DNA of 64,000 nucleotides, taken from the NCBI RefSeq assembly GCF_022761125.1, contig NZ_JAKWJR010000003.1:248001-312000 (forward strand), given 5' to 3'. Below the pieces are notes generated by a model. That model saw only the letters and a list, made by a program, of their open reading frames with translations, searched no databases and was not told the DNA's origin. Below, in pieces: positions 27,864-39,343 of this stretch. A program made the position numbers and the translations under genes. Within the stretch, counting starts at the first letter, position 1, and each line of letters opens with the position of its first letter. This DNA is from Nocardioides sp. SR21 (GTDB lineage: Bacteria; Actinomycetota; Actinomycetes; Propionibacteriales; Nocardioidaceae).

Positions 27864-29612
27864 GTGACCAGCCTGCACCGCCCACCGACGTCCGACCCCA
27901 TCCCCCACCCCGCTCTCGACGTCCCTGTCGAGGAGGCCAGCCCGGAGCGTCCCGGGCTGGACACGCTCGTCTTCGGGGTGACCGCGGCGATCGCGGTCGC
28001 GTTCCTCGCCTGGGGATTCATCAGCACCGCGAGCCTCGCGGACGCGTCGAGCACTGCGCTGACCTGGGTGATGGAGGACATGGGGTGGCTGTTCGTCACG
28101 ACCGCCAGCGCGTTCGTGGTGTTCGTGATCTGGCTGGCCGCCAGCAGGTTCGGCAACATCCCGTTGGGGCGCGACGACGAGGACCCGGAGTTCCGCACCG
28201 TGTCCTGGGTCGCGATGATGTTCAGCGCGGGGATGGGCATCGGCCTGATGTTCTACGGCGTCAGCGAGCCGATCAGTCACTTCGTCACCCCGCCCCCGGG
28301 CACGGGTGAGGAGGGCGACCCGGCGGCCGTCCAGAACGCGATGGCCACCACGCTCTTCCACTGGACCCTGCACCCGTGGGCGATCTACGCCGTCGTCGGC
28401 CTGGCGATCGCGTACGGCGTCTACCGGAAGGGCCGGCTGCAGCTGATCTCGGCCGCGTTCGAGCCGCTGATCGGCGAGCACGCCAAGGGCGGCTGGGGCA
28501 AGGTCATCGACATGCTGGCGATCTTCGCCACGCTGTTCGGCTCCGCCGCCTCGTTGGGCCTGGGGGCGCTGCAGATCAGCAGCGGTCTCGAGATCGTCGG
28601 TGGGGTCGGCGACGTCGGCAACGGCGTGCTCGTCGGCATCATCGCCGTCCTGACCGTGGCGTTCATCCTGTCCGCCGTCACCGGGGTCGCGAAGGGCATC
28701 CAGTACCTGTCGAACATCAACATGGTCCTGGCGGTCGCCCTGGCCGTCTTCCTCTTCGTGGTCGGGCCGACCGTGTTCATGCTCAACCTCGTCCCGACGT
28801 CCATCGGCAGCTACGTCGACGACCTGCCGATGATGGCCGCGCGCACGGGCGCCGAGGGTCAGGAGACCAGCGACTGGCTCCAGACGTGGACCGTCTTCTA
28901 CTGGGCGTGGTGGATCTCCTGGACGCCGTTCGTCGGCATGTTCATCGCCCGCATCTCGCGCGGTCGGACGATCCGCCAGTTCGTGACCGGCGTCCTGCTG
29001 GTTCCCAGCCTGGTGAGCCTGGTCTGGTTCTGCATCTTCGGTGGCGCCGCCATCAACCTCCAGCAGACGGGCCGCGACATCGCGGGCGCCGGCGACGGTG
29101 CGGTCGAGTCGCAGCTGTTCACCACGCTCGAGGCCTACCCGTGGGCGACGCTCACGAGCGTGCTCGTGATGGTCCTGGTCGGCATCTTCTTCGTCTCCGG
29201 CGCCGATGCCGCGTCGATCGTGATGGGCACGCTCTCGGAGCGAGGCACCCAGCACCCGTCCCGCCCGACTGTCATCTTCTGGGGCGTCGCGACCGGTGCC
29301 GTGGCAGCGGTCATGCTGCTGGTCGGAGGGGACGATGCACTCACCGGCCTCCAGAACATCACGATCGTCGCGGCCCTGCCGTTCGTGCTGGTGATGATCG
29401 GGCTCGCGGTCGCGCTCGTGAAGGACCTGCGGACCGACCCGCTCATGGTCCGGCGGAAGTACGCCGAGGAGGCGGTCGTGCAGGCGGTCGTCACGGGCGT
29501 CACGGCCCATGGCGACGACTTCGTCATCGCCGTCGACCACGACCCGGAGAACTCCGCCGACTGGTCAGTGACCTCGTCGAGCGACCGCGGGGCGGGTGAG
29601 TCCCCCAGCTGA
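27864..29612 (+). CDS. BCCT-family betaine/choline/carnitine transporter
   Basis: 582 aa, 12 predicted membrane segments. Diagnostic MGIGLMFYGVSEPISHF and the tryptophan-rich helix TVFYWAWWISWTPFVGMFIARISRGRTIRQF (in two parts) identify the BCCT family. It imports quaternary ammonium compounds by ion coupling, for osmoprotection or as carbon and nitrogen. A C-terminal cytoplasmic tail of about 60 residues may be regulatory. GTG start; TAGGCG 6 nt upstream is a near-match to the leaderless pattern. Confidence 0.95.
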   Translation: MTSLHRPPTSDPIPHPALDVPVEEASPERPGLDTLVFGVTAAIAVAFLAWGFISTASLADASSTALTWVMEDMGWLFVTTASAFVVFVIWLAASRFGNIPLGRDDEDPEFRTVSWVAMMFSAGMGIGLMFYGVSEPISHFVTPPPGTGEEGDPAAVQNAMATTLFHWTLHPWAIYAVVGLAIAYGVYRKGRLQLISAAFEPLIGEHAKGGWGKVIDMLAIFATLFGSAASLGLGALQISSGLEIVGGVGDVGNGVLVGIIAVLTVAFILSAVTGVAKGIQYLSNINMVLAVALAVFLFVVGPTVFMLNLVPTSIGSYVDDLPMMAARTGAEGQETSDWLQTWTVFYWAWWISWTPFVGMFIARISRGRTIRQFVTGVLLVPSLVSLVWFCIFGGAAINLQQTGRDIAGAGDGAVESQLFTTLEAYPWATLTSVLVMVLVGIFFVSGADAASIVMGTLSERGTQHPSRPTVIFWGVATGAVAAVMLLVGGDDALTGLQNITIVAALPFVLVMIGLAVALVKDLRTDPLMVRRKYAEEAVVQAVVTGVTAHGDDFVIAVDHDPENSADWSVTSSSDRGAGESPS

Positions 29613-29633
29613 CCGGGTCTCGACACGCCGGTC
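29611..29633. terminator. Hairpin between convergent BCCT and guaB1
   Basis: GACCGG (29611-29616) pairs with CCGGTC (29628-29633) around an 11-nt loop. The left arm begins inside the BCCT stop codon. No U-tract; position suggests a bidirectional 3' end. Confidence 0.45.
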
Positions 29634-29642
29634 GCGTCCCCG

Positions 29643-32284
<2,642 letters not shown>

Positions 32285-32357
32285 CTCCGCGGTGCCCTGA
32301 TCGCTGCCGCGTGCTTGAATCGACGACAGGACCGCACGAGCCAACGAAGGGATCCCC

Positions 32358-32822
32358 GTGACCGAGAAGAGCCCGTTGCAGAAGATCCAGGACACCGTCA
32401 TCGACACGGTGAAGGGCGTGGTCAAGGACCCGGCCGGCGCTGCGGGCAAGGCTGCCGAGCAGGCCAAGGGGGCGCTCGCTCTCGGGAAGATGGTCGCCGG
32501 GTCGGTGGCGAAGACGGCGACGGACAGGGTCTCGGGTGCGTCGAGCCGGAAGCCTGCGCCGGTGGTCACTCCCCCTCGTGAGGTGCCGGCCGCGGAGCCC
32601 GAGAAGACCGCCGACGTGACGCCGATCGACGTGGCCCGCGTGGTCGCGAAGAAGGCACCCGCCAAGAAGGCGCCGGCGAAGAAGGCTCCGGCCAGGAAGG
32701 CGCCCGCGAAGAAGGCCACCACTCCGAGCGCCAAGCTCCCGGCCAAGAAGGCGCCCGCGAAGAAGGCTCCGGCCAAGAAGACGCCCGCCAAGAAGGCGAC
32801 GCCCAAGCCCGAGCAGGGCTGA
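32358..32822 (+). CDS. Histone-H1-like Lys/Ala-rich protein
   Basis: 154 aa. An amphipathic N-terminal half ([37 protein letters not shown]) is followed after a short acidic linker by a tail of about ten AKKAP-type repeats from about 97 to the end. This resembles the basic tails of actinobacterial HupB/HBHA and histone-H1-like proteins; it probably binds DNA or another polyanion. No HU domain is present. AAGGGA precedes the GTG. The repeat codons are shuffled (aag/aag, gcg/gct/gcc), so length is likely to vary between strains. Confidence 0.75.
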   Translation: MTEKSPLQKIQDTVIDTVKGVVKDPAGAAGKAAEQAKGALALGKMVAGSVAKTATDRVSGASSRKPAPVVTPPREVPAAEPEKTADVTPIDVARVVAKKAPAKKAPAKKAPARKAPAKKATTPSAKLPAKKAPAKKAPAKKTPAKKATPKPEQG

Positions 32823-32832
32823 GCGTCCACGC

Positions 32833-32884
32833 CGGGTCGTCCGCCTGAGGCGGGCCGGGAGCAGGCCGAGAGGCGGACGACCCG
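32833..32884. terminator. 14-bp perfect inverted repeat between convergent genes
   Basis: CGGGTCGTCCGCCT (32833-32846) and AGGCGGACGACCCG (32871-32884) pair perfectly around a 24-nt GC-rich loop. It lies 10 nt after the H1-like stop and ends 1 nt before the acyl-CoA dehydrogenase stop. No U-tract. Confidence 0.7.
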
Positions 32885-32885
32885 C

Positions 32886-34103
32886 TCAGCGGAGCTCGGC
32901 GCTGCTCAGCCCGAGCACCCGGCGTGCGACGATCAGCTGCTGCACCTGCTGGGTCCCCTCGAAGATGTCGAGGATCTTGGAGTCACGGGCCCACTTCTCG
33001 AGCAGCTCGCCCTCGGCGTACCCGAGCGTCCCGGCCAGCTCCACGCACGACAGCGTGATGTCGGAGCCGACCCGGCCGGCCTTCGCCTTGGCCATCGAGG
33101 CCTCGAGCGAGTTGGGCTTGCGGTTGTCGGCCAGCCACGCGGCCTGCAGCATCAGCAGGTGCGCGGCCTCCCAATCCGCCTCCATCTGCAGGAACTTCGC
33201 GGCCGCCGCGGACTGCGTCAGCGCGGGCCGGTCGTAGTCGACCTCGACCCCCGCCTGCTCCAGCAGCTCCCGGGTCAGGTCGAGCGCGGCGCGGGCGCAG
33301 CCGACCGCCATCGCGGCGACCAGCGGCCGGGTGTTGTCGAACGTCGCCATCGCACCGGCGAAGCCCTGCTTGGTGTCGACCTCCGGCGACCCGAGGAGGT
33401 TCTCGGCCGGCACCCGGCAGTTGTCGAAGATGATCGTGGCGGTGTCGGACGCCTTGATGCCGAGCTTGTGCTCGAGACGCTCGACGGTCATCCCGGGCGT
33501 GCCCTTCGGCACCACGAACGACTTGATCGCGGCGCGGCCGAGCGACCGGTCGAGCGTCGCCCACACCACGACGGCGTCGGCGCGCTCACCGGAGGTCACG
33601 AAGATCTTCTCGCCGTTGATGACGTACTCGTCGCTGTCGAGCACCGCGGTGGTCTTGATGTTGGCGGAGTCCGAACCGGTCCCGGGCTCGGTGATCGCCA
33701 TCGCTGCCCAGGAGCCGGCGAACCGCTCCTGCTGCTCGGCGTCGGCCACCGACGCGATCGCGGAGTTGCCGAGGCCCTGGCGCGGCATCGAGAGCAGCAG
33801 CCCCACGTCGCCCCAGCACATCTCGGCGATCGACATCACCGACGCGAGGTTGGTGCCGTTCTTCACCGAGCCGTCGTCGTCCGCGCCCTCGTCGCGCTTC
33901 ACGCCGGCCGCACCCGCGCCCTGGCTCGCGCCGGACTCGGACACGCCGTCGATCATCGCGGCGAGCATGTCGAGCTCCTTGGGATAGGCGTGCTCGGCCT
34001 TGTCGTAGGTGCGTGAGATCGGGCGCAGCGCGTTCATCGCGAGCTGGTGCGCCTGGCCCACGAGGGCCTTGAACTTCTTCGGGTCGTCCAGATAGATAGC
34101 CAT
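32886..34103 (-). CDS. Acyl-CoA dehydrogenase (FadE23-like)
   Basis: 405 aa from the ATG at 34103. Standard three-domain fold: [20 protein letters not shown] (FAD/substrate loop), [20 protein letters not shown] (beta domain), and a C-terminal helical domain ending [20 protein letters not shown], where the glutamate in the IFEGT region marks the catalytic-base area. It dehydrogenates an acyl-CoA with FAD. Its start overlaps the stop of the upstream dehydrogenase (TGATG), so the two are translated as a pair, probably forming a heteromeric enzyme as in the mycobacterial FadE23/FadE24 pair. Confidence 0.9.
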   Translation of the reverse strand: MAIYLDDPKKFKALVGQAHQLAMNALRPISRTYDKAEHAYPKELDMLAAMIDGVSESGASQGAGAAGVKRDEGADDDGSVKNGTNLASVMSIAEMCWGDVGLLLSMPRQGLGNSAIASVADAEQQERFAGSWAAMAITEPGTGSDSANIKTTAVLDSDEYVINGEKIFVTSGERADAVVVWATLDRSLGRAAIKSFVVPKGTPGMTVERLEHKLGIKASDTATIIFDNCRVPAENLLGSPEVDTKQGFAGAMATFDNTRPLVAAMAVGCARAALDLTRELLEQAGVEVDYDRPALTQSAAAAKFLQMEADWEAAHLLMLQAAWLADNRKPNSLEASMAKAKAGRVGSDITLSCVELAGTLGYAEGELLEKWARDSKILDIFEGTQQVQQLIVARRVLGLSSAELR

Positions 34104-35440
34104 CAGACCAGCACTGCTCCTTCCATGAGACCGATCGCCCGGAGGTCGCGGTACCACCGCTCCACCGGATGCTCCTTGACGAACCCGTGACCGCCGAGCA
34201 GCTGCACGCCGTCGAGGCCGATCCGCATGCCCTTCTCGGCGCAGACGTTGCGCGCCAGCGCGACCTCGCGGGCGAAGTCCTTGCCGGCAGCCGCGCGCGA
34301 GGCGGCCTTCCAGGTCAGCAGCCGCATCGCCTGCAGCTCGATCGCCATGTCGGCGACCATGAAGGCGACCGACTGCCGGTGCGCGATCGGCTCGCCGAAC
34401 GCCTCGCGCTCCTTGACGTACGGCGTCACGTAGTCGAGCACCGCCTGCCCGGTGCCGACCGCCAGCGCGCACCACGCCAGCCGGGCCAGCCGGACGCACT
34501 CCGTGTACGTCGTACCGTCCGTGCTGCCGAGCACCGCGTCGGCCGGGACGGTGACGTCGGTCAGCTCGAGCCGGGCCAGGCCTGCGGCCCGGACACCCAT
34601 GGACGGGTCCGCCACCACCGACAGACCGGCGGCGCCGGACTCGACGAGGAACAGCACCGGCCGGCCCTCGAGCTGCGCGCCGACCACGAAGAGCTCGGCC
34701 GCGTCGCCGCGGGGCACGCCGGACTTCACACCGTTCAGGCGGAAGCCGTCAGCGGTCCGCTCCGCGGTCGTCGCCGGCGAGAGCACGTCGAAGAGCACCC
34801 TGGGCTCCGCGAGCGCGACAGCGGCGGCCGCGACGTCGTCGCCGGTGAACGCCGGGAGGTAGGTCTGCTGCTGCGCGTCGGTGCCCCAGAGGCCCAGCGC
34901 GGTCGCGACCGACCCGGGCGCGAGCAGCCCGACGGCCAGCCCCATGTCGCCGCGAGCCAGCGCCTCGGCGACCAGGGTCCCGGCCATCGCCGAGCGCTCC
35001 TCCGCGATCCCGCCGAGGGACTCGGGCACCCCGAGGATCGGCAGCCCGACCTCGAGCGCGGCCTTCTGCACGGCCTCCGGGACCGCACAGGTCTCGTCGG
35101 CCTCGGCCGCCGCCGGTCGCAGCACCTCGTCGGCCAGCTCCGTCACCACGTCGACGAGCATCTGCTCGTCCTCGGTCGGGGTGAGGTCGAAGACGCCCGA
35201 GGTACGGGCCGGCGACGGACGCGTGCCCGGCTCCGCGGCCCTCCCCGCCCGGCTGAACGTCCGGCCGCCGGCGGTGATCGCCCTGAACCCGCTGCGGGTC
35301 GCCGTGTAGACGGCCTGCTCGGTCTGCTTGCGCACGCCGAGCCGGTCGAGCAGGTCGCTCTGCGCGAGCCGGTTGAGCGCGGTGACGGCGTACCCGATGG
35401 GATCGCGGCGTTCCGTCGATGCCAACCCGTGTCGTGTCAT
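34103..35440 (-). CDS. Acyl-CoA dehydrogenase with N-terminal extension (FadE24-like)
   Basis: 445 aa. Residues 1-82 form a basic extension rich in Arg and Ala, then the dehydrogenase fold starts at FDLTPTEDEQMLVDVVTELA. The usual catalytic-loop residues are less conserved than in the partner: it has VALAEPRVLFDVLSP where active enzymes show the TEPxxGSD pattern, and the C-terminus keeps GGHGFVKEHPVERWYRDLRA. It may be the structural subunit of an alpha2beta2 complex. ATG start is leaderless-type with TACAGT (35447-35452) 6 nt upstream, overlapped by a palindromic operator. Confidence 0.88.
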   Translation of the reverse strand: MTRHGLASTERRDPIGYAVTALNRLAQSDLLDRLGVRKQTEQAVYTATRSGFRAITAGGRTFSRAGRAAEPGTRPSPARTSGVFDLTPTEDEQMLVDVVTELADEVLRPAAAEADETCAVPEAVQKAALEVGLPILGVPESLGGIAEERSAMAGTLVAEALARGDMGLAVGLLAPGSVATALGLWGTDAQQQTYLPAFTGDDVAAAAVALAEPRVLFDVLSPATTAERTADGFRLNGVKSGVPRGDAAELFVVGAQLEGRPVLFLVESGAAGLSVVADPSMGVRAAGLARLELTDVTVPADAVLGSTDGTTYTECVRLARLAWCALAVGTGQAVLDYVTPYVKEREAFGEPIAHRQSVAFMVADMAIELQAMRLLTWKAASRAAAGKDFAREVALARNVCAEKGMRIGLDGVQLLGGHGFVKEHPVERWYRDLRAIGLMEGAVLV

Positions 35441-35448
35441 GCCTGAAC

Positions 35449-35465
35449 TGTAACTCCGAGTTACA
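35449..35465. promoter_or_regulatory. Operator palindrome TGTAACTCCGAGTTACA
   Basis: Perfect 17-bp palindrome (8-bp arms, single central base). It overlaps the -10 TACAGT of the acyl-CoA dehydrogenase operon and would block it when bound. The form is typical of TetR-family regulators of fatty-acid breakdown; the regulator gene is not in the window. Confidence 0.75.
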
Positions 35466-35516
35466 ACATCTGCGCCGTGTGCCCGGTCACAGTTGCCCCT
35501 CTTCTAGGATCGCGCC

Positions 35517-36101
35517 ATGCCTGATCAGCCCGACCACGCCCCGCACGGCCCGCTCCCCACGGGCGGGACGGTCCGCCCGATGACCCGCTGGGGCACCCCG
35601 GTGATGCACCGGCCGCAGCAGCAGGTGACGACGTACGACGACGCGCTGCGCGCGCTCGCCGCGGACATGGTCGCGACGATGTACGCCGCCGACGGCGTCG
35701 GGCTGGCCGCGTGCCAGGTCGGCGAGGACGTCGCGATGTTCGTCTTCGACTGCCCCGACGAGTCCGGCGAGCGCACCGTCGGCGTGGTCTGCAACCCGGT
35801 GCTCACGTTGCCCGAGGGCAAGGACCGGCAGCTCGACGACGGCGACGAGGGCTGCCTGTCGTTCCCGGGCGCCTTCATCGAGTGCGCCCGGCCCGACTAC
35901 GCGAGCGTGACCGGCACCGGGCTGGACGGTGAGCCGGTGTCGTTCGCCGGCGACGGGCTGCTGGCCCGCTGCCTGCAGCACGAGACCGACCACACGCTCG
36001 GCACCGTGTTCGGCGACCGGCTGCCGACCAAGCAGCGCAAGAAGCTCCAGAAGGCGCAGGAGAAGACCGCCGACCAGTACCCGCCCGAGTGGCCGGCGTG
36101 A
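35517..36101 (+). CDS. def: Peptide deformylase
   Basis: 194 aa. Removes the formyl group from initiator methionine. All three motifs are intact: G60-V-G-L-A-A-C-Q67, E111-G-C113-L-S, and Q154-H155-E156-T-D-H159, supplying Cys and two His metal ligands and the catalytic Glu. The C-terminus is basic (KQRKKLQKAQEK). ATG start with TAGGAT (35505-35510) 6 nt upstream. Followed by an overlapping acetyltransferase gene. Confidence 0.96.
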   Translation: MPDQPDHAPHGPLPTGGTVRPMTRWGTPVMHRPQQQVTTYDDALRALAADMVATMYAADGVGLAACQVGEDVAMFVFDCPDESGERTVGVVCNPVLTLPEGKDRQLDDGDEGCLSFPGAFIECARPDYASVTGTGLDGEPVSFAGDGLLARCLQHETDHTLGTVFGDRLPTKQRKKLQKAQEKTADQYPPEWPA

Positions 36102-36601
36102 CGGTCAGCATCGTCCGTCTCTCGACGGAGGCGTTGACCGCTCTGGCCGCCGGCGATCTCGCAGCCGCCACCGCGCTGTCACCGGTGCCGCTCTCCCCGT
36201 GGCACGTCTCGGAGGACTGCTCCTGGGTGTGGCAGTACCGCGCGAAGCAGGCCGTCGAGACCCCCGGGGACCTGCCGTGGATCACCGGCATCCTCTGGGA
36301 CGAGTCGGCCGGGGTCGCCGTCGGCCAGTCCGGCTTCCACGGCGCTCCGGATGCCGACGGCATGGTCGAGGTCGGGTACGCCGTGGACCCGGCGTACCGC
36401 CGGCGCGGCTACGCCCGGGCGGCGCTGGAGCTGGCGATCGAGCGTGCCCGGCTGGAGCCGTCGGTGCGCACGCTGCGGGCCACGATCTCGCCCGAGAACG
36501 AGGCGTCGCTGGCGCTGCTCGCGCAGTACCCGTTCGTCCGCAACGGCGAGCAGTGGGACGAGGAGGACGGGCTCGAGCTGATCTTCGAGCTGTCCGTCTG
36601 A
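36098..36601 (+). CDS. GNAT-family N-acetyltransferase
   Basis: 167 aa from the GTG at 36098, which overlaps the def stop as GTGA; a GTG three codons earlier is possible. The acetyl-CoA motif A is present as VEVGYAVDPAYRRRGYARAALELAIE, with RRRGYA the pyrophosphate loop, and the motif-B-like ENEASLALLAQYPFVRNGEQ follows. The pattern resembles the RimJ/RimL branch. Substrate unknown. Coupling to def suggests an N-terminal protein acetylase, but that is inference from position. Confidence 0.85.
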   Translation: MTVSIVRLSTEALTALAAGDLAAATALSPVPLSPWHVSEDCSWVWQYRAKQAVETPGDLPWITGILWDESAGVAVGQSGFHGAPDADGMVEVGYAVDPAYRRRGYARAALELAIERARLEPSVRTLRATISPENEASLALLAQYPFVRNGEQWDEEDGLELIFELSV

Positions 36602-36617
36602 GCTCCGCTCAGTGCAC

Positions 36618-36674
36618 GGAATGGTCACCAACCGCAGATTTCGGGCCCGCGAACGTGCGGTTGGTGACCATTCC
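36618..36674. repeat. 57-bp dispersed palindromic element, copy 5
   Basis: Perfect 19-nt arms; loop class A, forward, beginning GATTTCGGGCCCG. It differs from copy 2 by only a few loop bases although the two are 25 kb apart. It lies 16 nt after the acetyltransferase stop and 8 nt from the end of the convergent methyltransferase gene. Confidence 0.95.
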
Positions 36675-36682
36675 GCGCATCT

Positions 36683-37480
36683 CTACCGGCGCGCGGTGAT
36701 GTAGCAGGCGACCGCGGAGGCGGCGGCAACGTTCAGCGAGTCGATGCCCTCGCGCATCGGGATGATCGCGCGCCGGTCGGCGGTCTGCTCCCAGCGCTTC
36801 GACAGCCCGTGGCCCTCGGAGCCCAGGACCAGCGCGACCCGGTCGAGCCCGGCGACGGCCTCCTCGATCGCCGTGGCGTCGTCGGCGAGCGTGAGCGCGA
36901 CCGTCGTGAAGCCGAGGGCCGACAGGGACGGCAGGGCGTCGGCCCAGTCCGGCAGCCGCGTCCACGGCATCGTGAACGCCGCGCCCATCGCGACCTTGAT
37001 CGAGCGGCGGTAGAGAGGGTCGGCGCAGCGCGGGGCGAGCAGGACGGCGTCGAAGCCGAGCGCGGCACCCGAGCGGAACACCGCCCCGACGTTGGTGTGG
37101 TCGACGAGGTCCTCGAGGACGAGCACGGAGCGGGCCCTGGCCAGCACGGAGGGCACCGTCGGCAGCGGCTTGCGCGCGAACGACGCGAGCGCGCCGCGGT
37201 GGACATGGAAGCCGGTGACGTCCTCGGCGAGCTCCTCCGGCAGCACGTAGCAGGGCGCGTCGCTCGCCGAGAGGACGTCGGCCAGGCCGTCGACCCAGCG
37301 CGGCGCCATCAGGAACGACCGCGGCTCGAAGCCGGCCTCCGCCGCGCGGCGGATCACCTTCTCCCCCTCGGCCAGGAACAGCCCGTGCTCGGCCTCGAGG
37401 CTCTTGCGCAGCTGGACGTCGCGCAGGTCCCGGTAGTCCGCGAGCCGCGGATCGCTCGGCTGGACCGGGACGAGGTTCAT
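36683..37480 (-). CDS. TrmH/SpoU-family RNA 2'-O-methyltransferase
   Basis: 265 aa. An N-terminal substrate-binding domain (LFLAEGEKVIRRAAEAG) is followed by the knotted SPOUT domain with LVLEDLVDHTNVGAVFRSGA (motif 1), VALVLGSEGHGLSKR (motif 2) and IIPMREGIDSLNVAAASAVA (motif 3). It methylates a ribose in rRNA or tRNA; the site is unknown. Its ATG overlaps the stop of the siroheme gene (TGATG). Confidence 0.93.
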   Translation of the reverse strand: MNLVPVQPSDPRLADYRDLRDVQLRKSLEAEHGLFLAEGEKVIRRAAEAGFEPRSFLMAPRWVDGLADVLSASDAPCYVLPEELAEDVTGFHVHRGALASFARKPLPTVPSVLARARSVLVLEDLVDHTNVGAVFRSGAALGFDAVLLAPRCADPLYRRSIKVAMGAAFTMPWTRLPDWADALPSLSALGFTTVALTLADDATAIEEAVAGLDRVALVLGSEGHGLSKRWEQTADRRAIIPMREGIDSLNVAAASAVACYITARR

Positions 37481-38745
37481 CAGAGTCTCGATGCGCCGGT
37501 TCGTCCCTCACCGGCTGCTCGTCCACCGAAGACGGCGGGGTGGGCGACCGCGACGACCTCGCCGATCACGATGATCGCGGGCGGGCGTACGCCGTTCTCC
37601 GCGAGAGCGGTCGCCAGGCCGCCGAGCGTGGCGAGCACGGTCCGCTCCCCCGGCATCGTCCCGTCGCACACGACCGCGACCGGGGTCGACGCCGACCGGC
37701 CGCCCTCGATCAGCGCGGTGGCGATGGCCGGCGCGTTCTCGACCGCCATCATCAGCACGACGGTGCCGGTCTGGGCGCCGACCGCCGACCAGTTCGTCAG
37801 CGACTCCGGGTGCCCCGGGGGCAGGTGCCCGGAGATGACGGTGAACTCGTGCGCGACACCGCGGTGGGTCACCGGGATGCCCGCGACGGCAGGTACGGCG
37901 ATCGGGCTGGTCAGCCCCGGGATCACCGTGACGGGCACGCCGGCCTCGCGGCAGGCGAGCACCTCCTCGTACCCCCGGCCGAACACGAAGTTGTCGCCGC
38001 CCTTGAAGCGCACCACGACCTTGCCGGCCAGCGCCCGGTCGACGATGACGCGGTTGATCTCCTCCTGCTGTGCGGAGCGGCCGCGCGGCAGCTTGGCGAC
38101 GTCGATCAGCTCGACGTCCGCGGGCAGGTCGCCGAGCAGCTCGCGGGGCGCGAGCCGGTCCGCCACGACGACGTCGGCCTCCATCAGCGCCTTGCGCCCG
38201 GCGACCGAGATCAGCTCGGGATCGCCCGGGCCGCCGCCGACCAGCACCACGCCCGGCGTCCGGTCCTTCTCGTGGCGGGCCGCCAGCGTTCCCTCGCGCA
38301 GACCTTCCAGGATCTCGTCCCGTACGGCGGCCGAGCGGCGCGGATCCCGCTGGCTGAGCACCCCGACGGTGACGCCGGCGTGCCGGCCCACGGCGGGCGT
38401 CCACGCCGTGGCCTGCGTGGCGTCGTCGGAGCGCACGCAGAAGATCCGCCGTGTCTCGGCCGCGGCCGACACCTGCTCGTTCACGGCGGTGTCGGCGGTC
38501 GCGGCGATGACGTACCAGGCGCCGTCCAGGTCGGCGTCCTCGAAGCCGCGCTCCTGCCAGGTGACCTCGCCTGCGCCGATCATGCCCTCGATGGCGGGCG
38601 TCACCTCGGGCGAGACGAGGTGCACGTCCGCGCCGACCGCGATCAGGTGGGGGACGCGGCGCTGGGCGACGTGGCCGCCACCGACCACGACGACACGCCG
38701 CCCGGTCAGTCGCAGGCCGGAGGGGTACGTCGGGAACTCGTCCAT
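37480..38745 (-). CDS. cobA: Siroheme synthase-like fusion: precorrin-2 dehydrogenase domain plus uroporphyrinogen-III methyltransferase
   Basis: 421 aa. The N-terminal Rossmann domain (1-150) has VVVVGGGHVAQRRV and an AATADTAVNE segment as in CysG/Met8. The C-terminal SUMT domain (about 165-405) has VVLVGGGPGDPELISVAG, VVVRFKGGDNFVFGRG and VIPGLTSPIAVPAVAGIPVTHRG. It methylates uroporphyrinogen III twice to precorrin-2, with the N-domain oxidising and possibly chelating toward siroheme. Order is CysG-like, but it is shorter than E. coli CysG. The start is ATG 38745; a GTG two codons upstream is possible. Confidence 0.92.
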   Translation of the reverse strand: MDEFPTYPSGLRLTGRRVVVVGGGHVAQRRVPHLIAVGADVHLVSPEVTPAIEGMIGAGEVTWQERGFEDADLDGAWYVIAATADTAVNEQVSAAAETRRIFCVRSDDATQATAWTPAVGRHAGVTVGVLSQRDPRRSAAVRDEILEGLREGTLAARHEKDRTPGVVLVGGGPGDPELISVAGRKALMEADVVVADRLAPRELLGDLPADVELIDVAKLPRGRSAQQEEINRVIVDRALAGKVVVRFKGGDNFVFGRGYEEVLACREAGVPVTVIPGLTSPIAVPAVAGIPVTHRGVAHEFTVISGHLPPGHPESLTNWSAVGAQTGTVVLMMAVENAPAIATALIEGGRSASTPVAVVCDGTMPGERTVLATLGGLATALAENGVRPPAIIVIGEVVAVAHPAVFGGRAAGEGRTGASRL

Positions 38746-38815
38746 CCGCACATCATCCCGGCCCGGCGTTTCGGGTCGGTGACGTGGGCTCACCCACCGG
38801 ACTACGTTGGGATCC

Positions 38816-39343
38816 ATGACACTCGACCGTCCGGTGACCCCAGACCCGTACGACCTGCTCCCCGCCGTCCCCTCGTTCACGGTGACCAGTGCCGACGTCA
38901 CCGACGGCCAGCCGCTCAAGGACGACCAGGTGGCCGCCGCCGGGAACGCCTCGCCGCAGCTGTCGTGGTCCGGCGCCCCCGAGGACACCAAGAGCTTCAC
39001 CGTCACCTGCTTCGACCCCGACGCCCCGACGCCGAGCGGCTTCTGGCACTGGGTGCTGGTCGACCTGCCGGCCGACGTCACGTCGCTCGACACCAGCGCG
39101 GGAGCCGAGGGCGCGGACCTCCCGGGCAACGCCTTCATGTGTCGCAACGACGGCGGGCCGAAGGCGTTCATGGGCGCCGCTCCTCCGGAGGGCGACCAGG
39201 TGCACCGCTACTTCTTCGTCGTTCACGCGGTGAAGGAGGAGTCGCTCGGCGTCGACTCCGACGCCTCGGCCGCCGTGGTGTCGTTCAACCTCGCGTTCAA
39301 GACGGCCGGCCGCGCCATCCTGCACGGGACGTACCAGCACTAG
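38816..39343 (+). CDS. YbhB/YbcL-family Raf-kinase-inhibitor-like protein (PEBP)
   Basis: 175 aa. PEBP fold with [20 protein letters not shown], the ligand-site [19 protein letters not shown] and [13 protein letters not shown]. Bacterial members are of uncertain function. ATG 38816 was chosen over an ATG three codons earlier because TACGTT (38803-38808) ends 7 nt before it. The last base of its TAG stop is the first base of the next GTG start. Confidence 0.92.
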   Translation: MTLDRPVTPDPYDLLPAVPSFTVTSADVTDGQPLKDDQVAAAGNASPQLSWSGAPEDTKSFTVTCFDPDAPTPSGFWHWVLVDLPADVTSLDTSAGAEGADLPGNAFMCRNDGGPKAFMGAAPPEGDQVHRYFFVVHAVKEESLGVDSDASAAVVSFNLAFKTAGRAILHGTYQH

